Made by a program: the position numbers and the translations under genes. Below are positions 1 to 8,017 of a DNA stretch of 64,000 nt, piece after piece. The notes below the pieces were generated by a model, which was not told the origin of the DNA, made no database searches, and worked only from the letters and a program-made list of their open reading frames with translations. Position 1 is the stretch's first letter, and the number at the start of each line of letters is the position of its first letter. Origin of the DNA: an uncultured Erythrobacter sp. (GTDB taxonomy: Bacteria; Pseudomonadota; Alphaproteobacteria; Sphingomonadales; Sphingomonadaceae); contig CANMZA010000001.1 of the NCBI GenBank assembly GCA_947502305.1, positions 1,922,001-1,986,000 of the forward strand, in the 5' to 3' direction.

Positions 1-1008
1 AACGGCGAAAACAGCGCGAAAGCGCGGCAAAACCTCGCCTATGCCTATGCCTTGGCTGGCAATTGGCGCGCGGCCCGCGTTATGGCGGCAGAAGATGTGC
101 CTGCCGATCAACTCGATGCGCGTCTGTCCGATTGGGCCGCAACCGCGCGTCCAGAGGATTATCAGGTCCGCGTTGCCGGTCTCTTGGGCGTTTCGCCCGT
201 TAGCGACGGCGGTCAGCCGCAATATCTGGCGCTGGCCAATTTCCCTAGCCAGCCAATGATGGTTGCCGAAGCAGAAGGCGCACGTGTCGGCGAAGTAAAC
301 GCCGATGTGGCACCGCAAATCGCAATTGTGGATTCGCCCGCTGCTCCATCAGCTAGCGAAGCAATGGCATTTGGCATTGACGGGGCCGGCACGGTCGAAA
401 CCGTTGATCCAACGCCGACCAATACGCCCGCCCGTACGACACCAGCGCGCAGCCCAGTTCGTGTAGCCGCCGCTCCTGTTCCAGCTCCGGTAAGCGCTCC
501 AGCACCTGCTCCAGCCCCGGCCGCAGCAGAAACCGCCGCGCCTATCTCGATGCCTGCGGTTGCCGCAGCGCCATCGCGCAGTGCGCCGCGCTACGTCTCC
601 AACGCTGTGGTTCAGAATGTGCCTGCACGGGCGGCTGCAACGCCTGCCCGCGCCGCACCAACACGTGTCGCACGCGCCGCGCCGCAGCGCCGGATGGCGG
701 TCGCAACCGGTTCTGCCGCGACGCATCTGGTACAACTCGGCAGCTTTAGCAGCCGGGCCGTTGCAGAAAGCAAATGGCGCGAAATGAAAAGCCGCTGGCC
801 GCAGCTTGCTGGTCACGATGTTGTGATCACCGAAGCATCGGTGAATGGCACGACTTATTTCCGCGTCGCCGCCGCCGGTTTCGGCCAGCGTTCCGCGCGC
901 AGCATGTGCAATTCGGTGAAATCCGCTGGCGGCGGCTGCTTCGCCTATGCCGCAAACAGCCCGCCAGCAGGCGCGGTTGATCGCGGCGTCCGGATCGCAG
1001 CACGTTAA
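1..1008 (+). CDS. SPOR-domain protein with TPR-like start (5' partial)
   Basis: The frame is open from base 1, so the gene begins outside the window; the TTG at 52 is probably not the start. The first visible residues (NGENSAKARQNLAYAYALAGNW) look like the end of a TPR repeat. A Pro/Ala-rich linker of about 120 residues follows. The C-terminal part, about bases 711-960, fits a SPOR domain (THLVQLGSFSSRAVAESKW and a later YFRVAAAGF). SPOR domains bind denuded glycan strands of septal peptidoglycan, so an envelope or cell-division role is likely. Sphingomonads often carry such TPR-linker-SPOR proteins. It ends with TAA and is followed by a hairpin terminator. Family call is fairly sure; exact role is not. 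Confidence 0.8.
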   Translation, partial: NGENSAKARQNLAYAYALAGNWRAARVMAAEDVPADQLDARLSDWAATARPEDYQVRVAGLLGVSPVSDGGQPQYLALANFPSQPMMVAEAEGARVGEVNADVAPQIAIVDSPAAPSASEAMAFGIDGAGTVETVDPTPTNTPARTTPARSPVRVAAAPVPAPVSAPAPAPAPAAAETAAPISMPAVAAAPSRSAPRYVSNAVVQNVPARAAATPARAAPTRVARAAPQRRMAVATGSAATHLVQLGSFSSRAVAESKWREMKSRWPQLAGHDVVITEASVNGTTYFRVAAAGFGQRSARSMCNSVKSAGGGCFAYAANSPPAGAVDRGVRIAAR

Positions 1009-1029
1009 TTTTAATTATTCAGTGAAACT

Positions 1030-1060
1030 GCCCTCGGAGCTCTGCTCCGGGGGCATTTTT
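1030..1060 (+). terminator. Rho-independent terminator after the SPOR gene
   Basis: An 11-bp stem (1030-1040 pairing with 1044-1054, one G-T wobble) with a 3-nt loop is followed by TTTTT. It lies between the convergent SPOR gene and the pyrC-like gene, 5 bp beyond the latter's stop, so it may also slow transcription on the other strand, though no clear T-run follows there. Confidence 0.8.
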
Positions 1061-1064
1061 CTGC

Positions 1065-2300
1065 TTACAGCGCGATTTCTACGCCGCCTTTGATCAAGGC
1101 TCTGACGCGGCCTTGTGCGCCTTGGCGGTCAAAGGGCGTGTTGTCGCCGGTCGCCTCCATCTTGGTTCGGTCAATGATCCACGGCGCATCGGCATCGACA
1201 ATCGCAATATCTGCCTCATAGCCAGGCGCAATCACGCCCGCTGACACGCCGAGCAATTGCGCAGGTTTTGCAGCGAGCAGATCAAACGCGCGCGCCACAT
1301 CAATCACATCGTCGCGCACCAGATTGAGCGTCATGGCGAGCACAGTCTCAGCCCCCGCCATCCCCGGTTCTGCATCTGCAAAGGGCAGCCGTTTATCTTC
1401 CGGCCCGCGCGGATCGTGACCGCTGGAGATAACATCGACCGTTCCGTCGGCGATGGCATCGCGCGCGGCATGCCGCTCCGCTTCGCTGCGCAGCGGCGGT
1501 GACAGCCGCGCAAAGGTACGAAAATCTGCAGTGGCGAGGTCCGACAGCATGAAATGCGCAGGCGTAATGCCGCAAGTGACGGCGACGCCGCGCGCTTTTG
1601 CCGCCCTGATCAAGTCAAAACCGGCCTTGGTCGTCACTTGGCGAAAATGCACTTTCGCCCCGCTCATTTCCGCCAGAATAACATCGCGCGCAATCGCCAG
1701 CGCCTCTGCCTCTGCTGGGGCGCTGGGCAGACCGGAACGTGTGGCAATTTCGCCGGCACTTGCAGCGGCATCACCGACCAGCGCGCCGTCTTCAGGGTGG
1801 GTGACCACCGTTAGATCCAGCATCGCGGCATATTGGCACAGGCGCAGCATCACGCCGCTATCCGCGATCCAACCGCGCCCGGTTGCGACACCGCGCGCGC
1901 CCGCCTCGCGCATCAACGCGATTTCGGCCAGTTCGCTGCCTGCTAGGCCGCGCGTTGCGGCGGCGAGCGGATGGACCCAAAGGTCCGGCTTGCCGCTTTT
2001 CGCAACATAGGCAACGCGGCTTGGGTAATCGAGCGGCGGGGATTGATCCGGCATCAAAGCCGCACGGGTAATGCCGCCAAAATGAAAAGCCGGTTTGTCG
2101 ATGGCGAAAACACCAAAATCAACAATGCCGGGGGCGATCAATTTGCCGCGAGCATCCAGAACGGTGTCGCCATCTTGCGGGGTGACATCTGCGCCGACGC
2201 TGCTGATCAATCCGTCCGCCAACCGCACCGCGCCCGGCTCAACGCCGCCGCCCGAAACGATTTGTCCGCCAGTTATGGTGAGAGGCCGTGCCTGTTTCAT
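1065..2300 (-). CDS. pyrC: Dihydroorotase-like protein lacking the metal site (PyrC'/PyrX type)
   Basis: 411 residues of amidohydrolase fold. The ATG at 2300 was chosen because it overlaps the pyrB stop as ATGA; an upstream TTG at 2348 would lie inside pyrB. Active dihydroorotases carry a His-x-His pair just after PG-x-x-D; here the segment reads [13 protein letters not shown], so both histidines are absent. The later HxxH region reads VHFRQVTT. Known pyrB-linked pseudo-dihydroorotases are non-catalytic and help assemble aspartate transcarbamoylase. By analogy this protein likely plays that structural role in pyrimidine synthesis, and an active dihydroorotase should exist elsewhere in the genome. 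The pseudo-enzyme call follows from the missing residues; the assembly role is inferred. Confidence 0.85.
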   Translation of the reverse strand: MKQARPLTITGGQIVSGGGVEPGAVRLADGLISSVGADVTPQDGDTVLDARGKLIAPGIVDFGVFAIDKPAFHFGGITRAALMPDQSPPLDYPSRVAYVAKSGKPDLWVHPLAAATRGLAGSELAEIALMREAGARGVATGRGWIADSGVMLRLCQYAAMLDLTVVTHPEDGALVGDAAASAGEIATRSGLPSAPAEAEALAIARDVILAEMSGAKVHFRQVTTKAGFDLIRAAKARGVAVTCGITPAHFMLSDLATADFRTFARLSPPLRSEAERHAARDAIADGTVDVISSGHDPRGPEDKRLPFADAEPGMAGAETVLAMTLNLVRDDVIDVARAFDLLAAKPAQLLGVSAGVIAPGYEADIAIVDADAPWIIDRTKMEATGDNTPFDRQGAQGRVRALIKGGVEIAL

Positions 2301-3328
2301 GCCCACCCCTCCAAACCGCGCACCGACCGGGTCAGCACATCCAAGCACGCCATTCGGATCGCAACCCCCATCTCCACCTGCTGGGTGATGATCGAACGGT
2401 CGATCATATCGGCGACCTCGCTGTCGATCTCCACGCCCCGGTTCATCGGTCCCGGATGCATCACCAGCGCATTTGGCGCAGCGCGGCTAAGGCGTGCCTG
2501 TGTGAGGCCATAAAGATGGTGATATTCGCGCGCCGAGGGGATAAATTGCCCCGACATGCGCTCTTGTTGCAGGCGCAGCATCATGACCACATCGGCCCCG
2601 TCCAGTGCGGCATCAAAGTCGTAAAACGGCTCAGCGCCCATCGCCTCCACCCCAGCGGGCATCAAAGCAGGGGGCGAACATAGGCGCACACTCGCGCCCA
2701 AGGCTTGCAGGCACAAAATATTCGACCGTGCGACCCGGCTGTGCAGAATATCGCCGCAGATCGTAATCGTGCGCCCGGTGAAATCTTCCGACACTTCCCC
2801 GCGCCGTGCAAACGCCTCTCGCAAAGCCAGCGCATCCAGCAAAGCCTGCGTGGGATGTTCATGCTGACCATCGCCTGCATTGAGCACCGGACAATCGACT
2901 TTATCCGCGATCAGCTGCGTTGCGCCGCTTGAACCGTGACGGATCACAATCGCATCGGCGCGCATCGCGTTCAATGTGATCGCGGTGTCGATCAGCGTCT
3001 CGCCCTTTTTCACCGAGCTTTGCGCCGCATGCATATTGACCACATCTGCGCCCAGCCGCTTGCCCGCTATTTCAAAACTGAGCAGCGTGCGCGTTGAATT
3101 TTCGAAAAAGGCATTGATGATCGTCAGGCCGCCGAGCAGCCCGGCATGTTTGGCGCTTTGCCGGTTAAGCGTCACCCATTGTTGTGCCTGTGCCAACAGA
3201 TACAGGATTTCGTGCCGTTCAAGCTGGCCAATGCCGGTTAGATCACGGTGCGGAAATGCGAGCCGCCCTTCTGGGAATCGACCAGCAGCGGCGTGGTCAT
3301 TCTCGGGCTTTGTTGGTGTCTGGTCCAT
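2297..3328 (-). CDS. pyrB: Aspartate carbamoyltransferase catalytic subunit
   Basis: Transfers the carbamoyl group of carbamoyl phosphate to aspartate, the committed step of pyrimidine synthesis, in the cytoplasm. The carbamoyl-phosphate site [17 protein letters not shown], the HGSSGA segment and the late [11 protein letters not shown] motif are all present. The start is taken at ATG 3328 (343 residues, preceded by AGGGGA on the coding strand); an in-frame start at 3391 would add 21 unconserved residues. It overlaps the downstream dihydroorotase-like gene by 4 bases, so the two are surely cotranscribed. It diverges from sppA. Confidence 0.95.
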   Translation of the reverse strand: MDQTPTKPENDHAAAGRFPEGRLAFPHRDLTGIGQLERHEILYLLAQAQQWVTLNRQSAKHAGLLGGLTIINAFFENSTRTLLSFEIAGKRLGADVVNMHAAQSSVKKGETLIDTAITLNAMRADAIVIRHGSSGATQLIADKVDCPVLNAGDGQHEHPTQALLDALALREAFARRGEVSEDFTGRTITICGDILHSRVARSNILCLQALGASVRLCSPPALMPAGVEAMGAEPFYDFDAALDGADVVMMLRLQQERMSGQFIPSAREYHHLYGLTQARLSRAAPNALVMHPGPMNRGVEIDSEVADMIDRSIITQQVEMGVAIRMACLDVLTRSVRGLEGWA

Positions 3329-3459
3329 CAAAACCAATCCCCTAGTCGAGCCGTGTCCAACGCTCAACCCATTGGATCGCCGGTTCGGCATGGAAGTTTG
3401 CGGATTGCGCGCCTATCTAGGCCGCGAAGTGATTTGAAAGAACAGGGACACAATTTCGC

Positions 3460-5367
3460 ATGAGCTTTATCGGCAAGGCATGGAAAGTCGTCGTCGGGAT
3501 CAAGGACGCGCTTGTCCTCCTCTTTATGCTGCTCTTTTTCATCGCGCTTTTCAGCATCCTGTCGGCCACGCCAAATCCGGGTCAAGTGCGCGAGGGCGCG
3601 CTGTATATCGACCTTTCGGGATATATTGTGGAAGAACGCGCGGCCGTCGATCCGTTTGCGACTTTGTTGAGCGGTCAGGCACCGCCAATTGAACATCAGG
3701 CGCGCGATCTGGTTCGCGCTTTGGATGCCGCCGCCAGTGATGACCGGATCAAAGCGGTTGTGATTGATATGAGCGCCTTTGTCGGCGGCGGGCAGGTCCA
3801 CTTGCAAGCCATTGGCGAAGCGATGGACCGCGTGCGTCGGACAGAAAAGCCCGTGCTGACCTATGCCATTGGATACGGCGATGATCACATGCATTTGGCC
3901 GCCCATGCCAGCGAAGTTTGGGCCGATCCATTGGGCGGCGCGCTGATCGCCGGGCCCGGCGGCAGCAATCTGTATTACGCCGAATTGCTAGACCGGCTGA
4001 ATATCAACACCCGCGTTTACCGGGTCGGTGAATTTAAATCGGCGGTCGAACCTTATATCCTCAACGGCCCATCAGAGGCCGCGCGCGAAAACCTCGCCGG
4101 GCTTTACGGGGCCTTGTGGGAAGAATGGCAGGCAAATGTCCAAAAAGCGCGCCCCGCGCTCGAACTGGCGCGCGTGACAAGCGATCCGGTTGCTTGGGTG
4201 GAAGCGTCTTCGGGTGATCTTGCCAAGGCAGCGTTAGAAGCAGGATTGGTCGATCAACTGGGCGACCGCATAGAATTTGGTACCCGCATTGCGGAGATCG
4301 CAGGCGAGGATACGTGGAGCACGCTGCCCGGCGCCTATGCCATGAGCGAGCTAACGACGTTTTTGGCTGATATTGGCCCAGATATGGGCCCCGGAGGCAG
4401 TAGCAGCAGCAATGAAATCGCAGTCGTAACGGTGGCGGGCGTCATCGTGGATGGCGATGCCGGCCCAGGCACGGCAGGCGGCACGCGGATCGCAGATTTG
4501 CTGGACGCGGCGATTGGCGATGACGGGATCAAGGGGTTGGTTGTGCGGGTCAATTCGCCCGGCGGCTCTGTGCTTGCGTCGGAAGAAATCCGCCGCGCGG
4601 TTGACCGGTACCGCGCCAAAGACATTCCGGTTGCCATTTCATTCGCCAATGTCGCGGCCAGCGGCGGATATTGGGTCGCGACCGCTGGGGACCGTATTTT
4701 CGCTCAGCCTGAGACGATTACCGGATCAATCGGCGTGTTCGCGGTGCTTCCCACATTCGAAGACGCCGCCGCCGAAATCGGGGTAAGCGCCGAAGGATAC
4801 CGGACCACGCCTTTGTCGGGACAACCGGATCTGATCGCGGGCCTATCGCCAGAGGTCGATGCAATTTTGCAAGCGGGCGTCACTGATACCTATTCCGATT
4901 TTCTCAGCATCGTTGGCGAAGCACGCGGCATGACCACAGATCAAGTCGACGCGGTCGCACAAGGGCGCGTTTGGGATGGCGGCACGGCCATGCAGAAAAG
5001 CCTGGTCGATCAATTTGGCGGAATGGAGGAGGCCTTGGCATGGGTCGCCAGCAAAGCGGAATTGGAAGAAGGCGATTGGCGCGCGCGCTATCTTGGCGCG
5101 GCAGAGGCGAATTACAATTCGCTGATCCGGCAATTGGTGGACAGCGCGGCGGCACCTGCGGCGCAAATGCGCGGCGGCGATCTGTTCGCGGTGGCGGCGC
5201 AGCGGCGCTCGGCTCTGCTCGGCCAATTGTCCCGCGATGCTCAGCGTTTGGCGGGCACTCAGGGGATCCAAGCCTATTGCCTAGAATGCCCCATTGAGGC
5301 GCGCCCCATGAGCGCGGCGGAAACCCGCAATGTGACGCAAATCATCGGAGCATGGTTCGCCCGCTAA
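3460..5367 (+). CDS. sppA: Signal peptide peptidase SppA, long (67K) type
   Basis: 635 residues. An N-terminal membrane segment lies at about residues 15-36 (ALVLLFMLLFFIALFSILSA). Two tandem S49 peptidase domains follow, as in the E. coli 67K enzyme. The expected Ser-Lys dyad is visible: Lys193 in GEFKSAVEP of the first domain and Ser401 in NVAASGGYW of the second, followed by TITGSIGVF. The enzyme degrades cleaved signal peptides in the inner membrane, with the active site facing the periplasm. It diverges from pyrB and is followed by tRNA-Val. Confidence 0.95.
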   Translation: MSFIGKAWKVVVGIKDALVLLFMLLFFIALFSILSATPNPGQVREGALYIDLSGYIVEERAAVDPFATLLSGQAPPIEHQARDLVRALDAAASDDRIKAVVIDMSAFVGGGQVHLQAIGEAMDRVRRTEKPVLTYAIGYGDDHMHLAAHASEVWADPLGGALIAGPGGSNLYYAELLDRLNINTRVYRVGEFKSAVEPYILNGPSEAARENLAGLYGALWEEWQANVQKARPALELARVTSDPVAWVEASSGDLAKAALEAGLVDQLGDRIEFGTRIAEIAGEDTWSTLPGAYAMSELTTFLADIGPDMGPGGSSSSNEIAVVTVAGVIVDGDAGPGTAGGTRIADLLDAAIGDDGIKGLVVRVNSPGGSVLASEEIRRAVDRYRAKDIPVAISFANVAASGGYWVATAGDRIFAQPETITGSIGVFAVLPTFEDAAAEIGVSAEGYRTTPLSGQPDLIAGLSPEVDAILQAGVTDTYSDFLSIVGEARGMTTDQVDAVAQGRVWDGGTAMQKSLVDQFGGMEEALAWVASKAELEEGDWRARYLGAAEANYNSLIRQLVDSAAAPAAQMRGGDLFAVAAQRRSALLGQLSRDAQRLAGTQGIQAYCLECPIEARPMSAAETRNVTQIIGAWFAR

Positions 5368-5434
5368 CGCTTGCATTGCAAGCATCGCCGGATTAGAGGC
5401 TCGCCCCTGCCCGCGGGAAAGCCCCGCACCGGGC

Positions 5435-5509
5435 GGGCGCGTAGCTCAGTGGTAGAGCACACCCTTCACACGGGTGGGGTCGCAAGTTCAATCCTTGCCG
5501 CGCCCACCA
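5435..5509 (+). tRNA. tRNA-Val (anticodon CAC)
   Basis: A full cloverleaf can be drawn. The acceptor stem GGGCGCG (5435-5441) pairs with CGCGCCC (5499-5505). The D stem GCTC/GAGC is at 5444-5447 and 5455-5458. The anticodon stem CACCC/GGGTG encloses the loop TTCACAC (5465-5471), giving anticodon CAC at 5467-5469. The T stem GCAAG/CTTGC encloses TTCAATC. The discriminator A and CCA are encoded (5506-5509). It reads GUG valine codons. Confidence 0.95.
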
Positions 5510-5648
5510 TGATTCATTCTCACATGCATTGGGTTTTCGCTTCCGGCCAAGCTGTCACGGACGGCTAGCCTCGGCAATCGAGGGTGGCAGCTTCACGCTC
5601 GCAGCAAGCGAGAGCAGCGCCCCTCCAATTTCATGAACTTCCAGAGCC

Positions 5649-5966
5649 TCACGGCAGCTCACAACAGGCACGAATGTCGGGATGCGCGGCGCAACAATCA
5701 TTTAGTACGAAGGATATTACCCCGCCTAGCGTATCGAGATTTGCGCGGTAGATGATGTTGCGCGATTGGCGCTGCGAAGAGATCAATCCGGCATTTTCCA
5801 GCGTAGAAAGATGGAACGATGTCTTCGACGAGATGGCGTTCAGAACCTTCGCAATCTCACCGGCGGACGCACCTTCGCTCCCTTTGCTAATCAAGTGGCG
5901 TACGATGTGTAATCGCATCTCCTGAGCCAGCGCTCCTAGGGCGCGAATGACCATGTCTTCTTTCAT
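5649..5966 (-). CDS. ArsR/SmtB-family repressor with C-terminal cysteine pairs
   Basis: 105 residues, one winged helix-turn-helix: the recognition region is about residues 36-60 (GEIAKVLNAISSKTSFHLSTLE) and the wing is SQRQSRNIIYRAN. Two Cys pairs sit at the C-terminus (NDCCAAHPDIRACCELP), as in metalloid- or thiol-sensing ArsR proteins. It is divergent from the glutathione synthetase gene, and a perfect inverted repeat lies directly before its ATG. Likely a cytoplasmic repressor of itself and perhaps of the neighbour, released by a thiophilic ligand. The family call is firm; the ligand and target are inferred. Confidence 0.9.
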   Translation of the reverse strand: MKEDMVIRALGALAQEMRLHIVRHLISKGSEGASAGEIAKVLNAISSKTSFHLSTLENAGLISSQRQSRNIIYRANLDTLGGVISFVLNDCCAAHPDIRACCELP

Positions 5967-5986
5967 ATTTCAACCTCTATTGAAAT
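5967..5986. promoter_or_regulatory. Inverted repeat, candidate ArsR operator
   Basis: ATTTCAA (5967-5973) and TTGAAAT (5980-5986) form a perfect 7-bp inverted repeat with a 6-bp spacer, immediately before the arsR-type ATG and within the divergent promoter region of the glutathione synthetase. Its position suits an autoregulatory operator; binding is not shown. Confidence 0.5.
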
Positions 5987-6093
5987 GTTGAATTGTCATA
6001 GATATATGCTCCCGAGGAACCCGTATCAAGTCTGAATGCAGCGCTGTGTTTTGGAACCGGAATGCTCAGGATGAAACAGAAAAGACGCAAAGA

Positions 6094-7539
6094 ATGACCT
6101 TTGACCGGCCAACGATAGAGAGTGCAGCGGATGCAGTGGATTGGGCATTGGCGCACGGGGTTGCGTTCAAAAAAACCGCTCGTTCGGCGGAGCATACGGC
6201 CTTTAGCTTTACGCCATCTGTGATTGCTTCTGATCGTTTTGATCACCTAAAATCATCCGTTCCGATTCTGGGAAAATTGATCCACTCGGTCTCAGAAGAT
6301 CATGAATTCTTACGCCAAGCCATTGCCCCAATCGTATCCGGCGATCCGTTTTTCAAAGCATTGCTGAAGATGCATGACGAGATCCATAATTCCCCTGATG
6401 GTCCGCGCAGATTGCCGCTTCTGGTCATGCGTAGCGATTTTATGGATGATGCTGAATTGGGGCCAAAGCTAATAGAGTTTAACGGTATCGCCGCCGGCAT
6501 GGGGCCTTTTGGCCAACGCATTTCTGAACTGCACCGGCACCTCTCGCAGAACTCTCCATCCACATTCAAAAAGTGGGCTTCAGCAGCGGACAGCCAGCTT
6601 GTCGGCAATCCTGCAATTGAAAGGCTTGCTCATGGATTTGCTGCCGCCTCACGGAAGGTAAAGGCCGAGTTTGGTGACGATGGGCCGCCTGCGTTTTTGA
6701 CGGTTGTTCAAGAGAATGAAGACAATGTCTTTGATCAGCGATTGCTAGAATATGCGCTCCAAAACAAAGGCATCAAAACCGTACGGCGAACCTTTCGGGA
6801 ATTGCATAACAACCTGTCATCGGGGCCGGGTCACCGGTTGATATTGGAAGATGTAGGCCCAATCGACGCGGTCTATTTGAGGGCAGGATACCAATATGCG
6901 GATTATGCCGCGCATGACCTTGATAGAAAATTTTGCTGCGATGCGTTGATCCATGCGCGGACATTTATGGAAAAACACCGCGTCGCCATGAATGCGACCG
7001 TCAGCCAGCAAATCGCCACCAGCAAGCGGGTACAGATGTTGTTGGCATCATCAAAGGCCGAAGAATTGGTGCGATTTAAACTCACACTGGATGAGGCAAA
7101 GACGGTCACCGATCTCTTGGTCGAAATGATCCCGGTTTCAAAAGACAGCGCCGCCCTGCTCCAGCAACGGCCAAACGATCACTGGGTGCTCAAAAACCAA
7201 GGAGAAGGCGGCGGCCATTGCTATTTTGGTGATGATATTGCGGGTAAAATTCTCTCGCTGAGTGAAGTAGAGCATGACGCCTGGTCCTTGATGCAGCGAT
7301 TGCATCCCAGCCCGAGGGGGCAGCCTGCATTGCTCATCCGGAACGGGGAATTAGAGCAGGTCGATGATCTCATCAGTGAAATTGGGATGTTTACGGTCCA
7401 CTTGGACGGCCAGCCTGTCGGCCAAGAATTTGGCTATTGCGGATACCTTGTCCGCAGTAAATCGGCGGCGAGCACCGAAGGCGGAGTCCATAGCGGGATG
7501 GGAGTGCTCGATTCCCTAGCCGTTGAAAATAAATCGTAA
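6094..7539 (+). CDS. Eukaryotic-type glutathione synthetase
   Basis: Predicted to join gamma-glutamylcysteine and glycine with ATP to make glutathione. From ATG 6094 the protein has 481 residues, close to the 474 of human GSS; a GTG at 6046 would add 16 unmatched residues. It matches the eukaryotic fold along its whole length, from memory of the human sequence: MRSDFM (human NRSDYM), LIEFNGIAAGMG (QIEINTISASFG), NVFDQRLLEYAL (NIFDQRAIENEL), VRRTF, AVYLRAGY (VVYFRDGY), the glycine-rich lid NQGEGGGHCYFGDD (PQREGGGNNLYGEE), SEIGMF and the C-terminal GYLVRSK and EGGVHSGMGVLD. Most proteobacteria use the unrelated-in-order GshB type instead. No gamma-glutamylcysteine ligase lies nearby. Likely acquired by transfer; divergent from an ArsR-type regulator. 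Confidence 0.92.
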   Translation: MTFDRPTIESAADAVDWALAHGVAFKKTARSAEHTAFSFTPSVIASDRFDHLKSSVPILGKLIHSVSEDHEFLRQAIAPIVSGDPFFKALLKMHDEIHNSPDGPRRLPLLVMRSDFMDDAELGPKLIEFNGIAAGMGPFGQRISELHRHLSQNSPSTFKKWASAADSQLVGNPAIERLAHGFAAASRKVKAEFGDDGPPAFLTVVQENEDNVFDQRLLEYALQNKGIKTVRRTFRELHNNLSSGPGHRLILEDVGPIDAVYLRAGYQYADYAAHDLDRKFCCDALIHARTFMEKHRVAMNATVSQQIATSKRVQMLLASSKAEELVRFKLTLDEAKTVTDLLVEMIPVSKDSAALLQQRPNDHWVLKNQGEGGGHCYFGDDIAGKILSLSEVEHDAWSLMQRLHPSPRGQPALLIRNGELEQVDDLISEIGMFTVHLDGQPVGQEFGYCGYLVRSKSAASTEGGVHSGMGVLDSLAVENKS

Positions 7540-7590
7540 TCTGGAATACACTCCCGCCCGCAACACGCCCGCGCAGGCCGCATTTTCCCG

Positions 7591-8004
7591 CTAAGCCGGT
7601 GCCCGCCGCGCGGCGATCAATTCCGCCACCGTGTCGGACAATTGCCCCAACCTGATCGGCTTCACAAAATGCGCATCGCTGCCGGTTTTGGCCGCCGGGA
7701 ACAATCGCCCCGCTGCGGCCGATTCAAAACTCACGCCTGAAATTGAGATGATCGGAATTTCTCGGACATTTGGATCAGCGTGGGTTCGCATCGTTTCGAT
7801 CAAGGTCAGGCCGTCTTCATCGCACGATCCGTCTGGACCAAAAATATCGGTGATCACCAAATCGATGCCCGCACGCTCGCCCAAATAGTCAATCGCATCG
7901 ACGGCGTTGTGGGTGACGCAAATTTCATGCTCATCCAGCTCCAGCCATTCGGCGAGCATCAATGCTTGAACAACGCAATCTTCCATGAGCAAAATGGTAG
8001 ACAT
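7591..8004 (-). CDS. Stand-alone response-regulator receiver protein
   Basis: 137 residues consisting of one CheY-like receiver domain without an output domain. The acidic pocket is MEDC near residue 7, the phospho-acceptor Asp is in DLVITDIFGP (about residue 53), the conserved Ser is in ISISGVS and the Lys is in HFVKPIR (about residue 115). It starts 13 bp after the hybrid kinase gene on the same strand, so the two are probably one operon and the kinase probably phosphorylates it. Target unknown. Confidence 0.88.
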   Translation of the reverse strand: MSTILLMEDCVVQALMLAEWLELDEHEICVTHNAVDAIDYLGERAGIDLVITDIFGPDGSCDEDGLTLIETMRTHADPNVREIPIISISGVSFESAAAGRLFPAAKTGSDAHFVKPIRLGQLSDTVAELIAARRAPA

Positions 8005-8017
8005 AACGCGGCGCGGC

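Noticed and set aside
349..816. A 155-residue minus-strand open frame opposite the SPOR gene
   Set aside because: It is antisense to a convincing gene in GC-rich DNA, with Arg/Trp-rich composition typical of a shadow frame.
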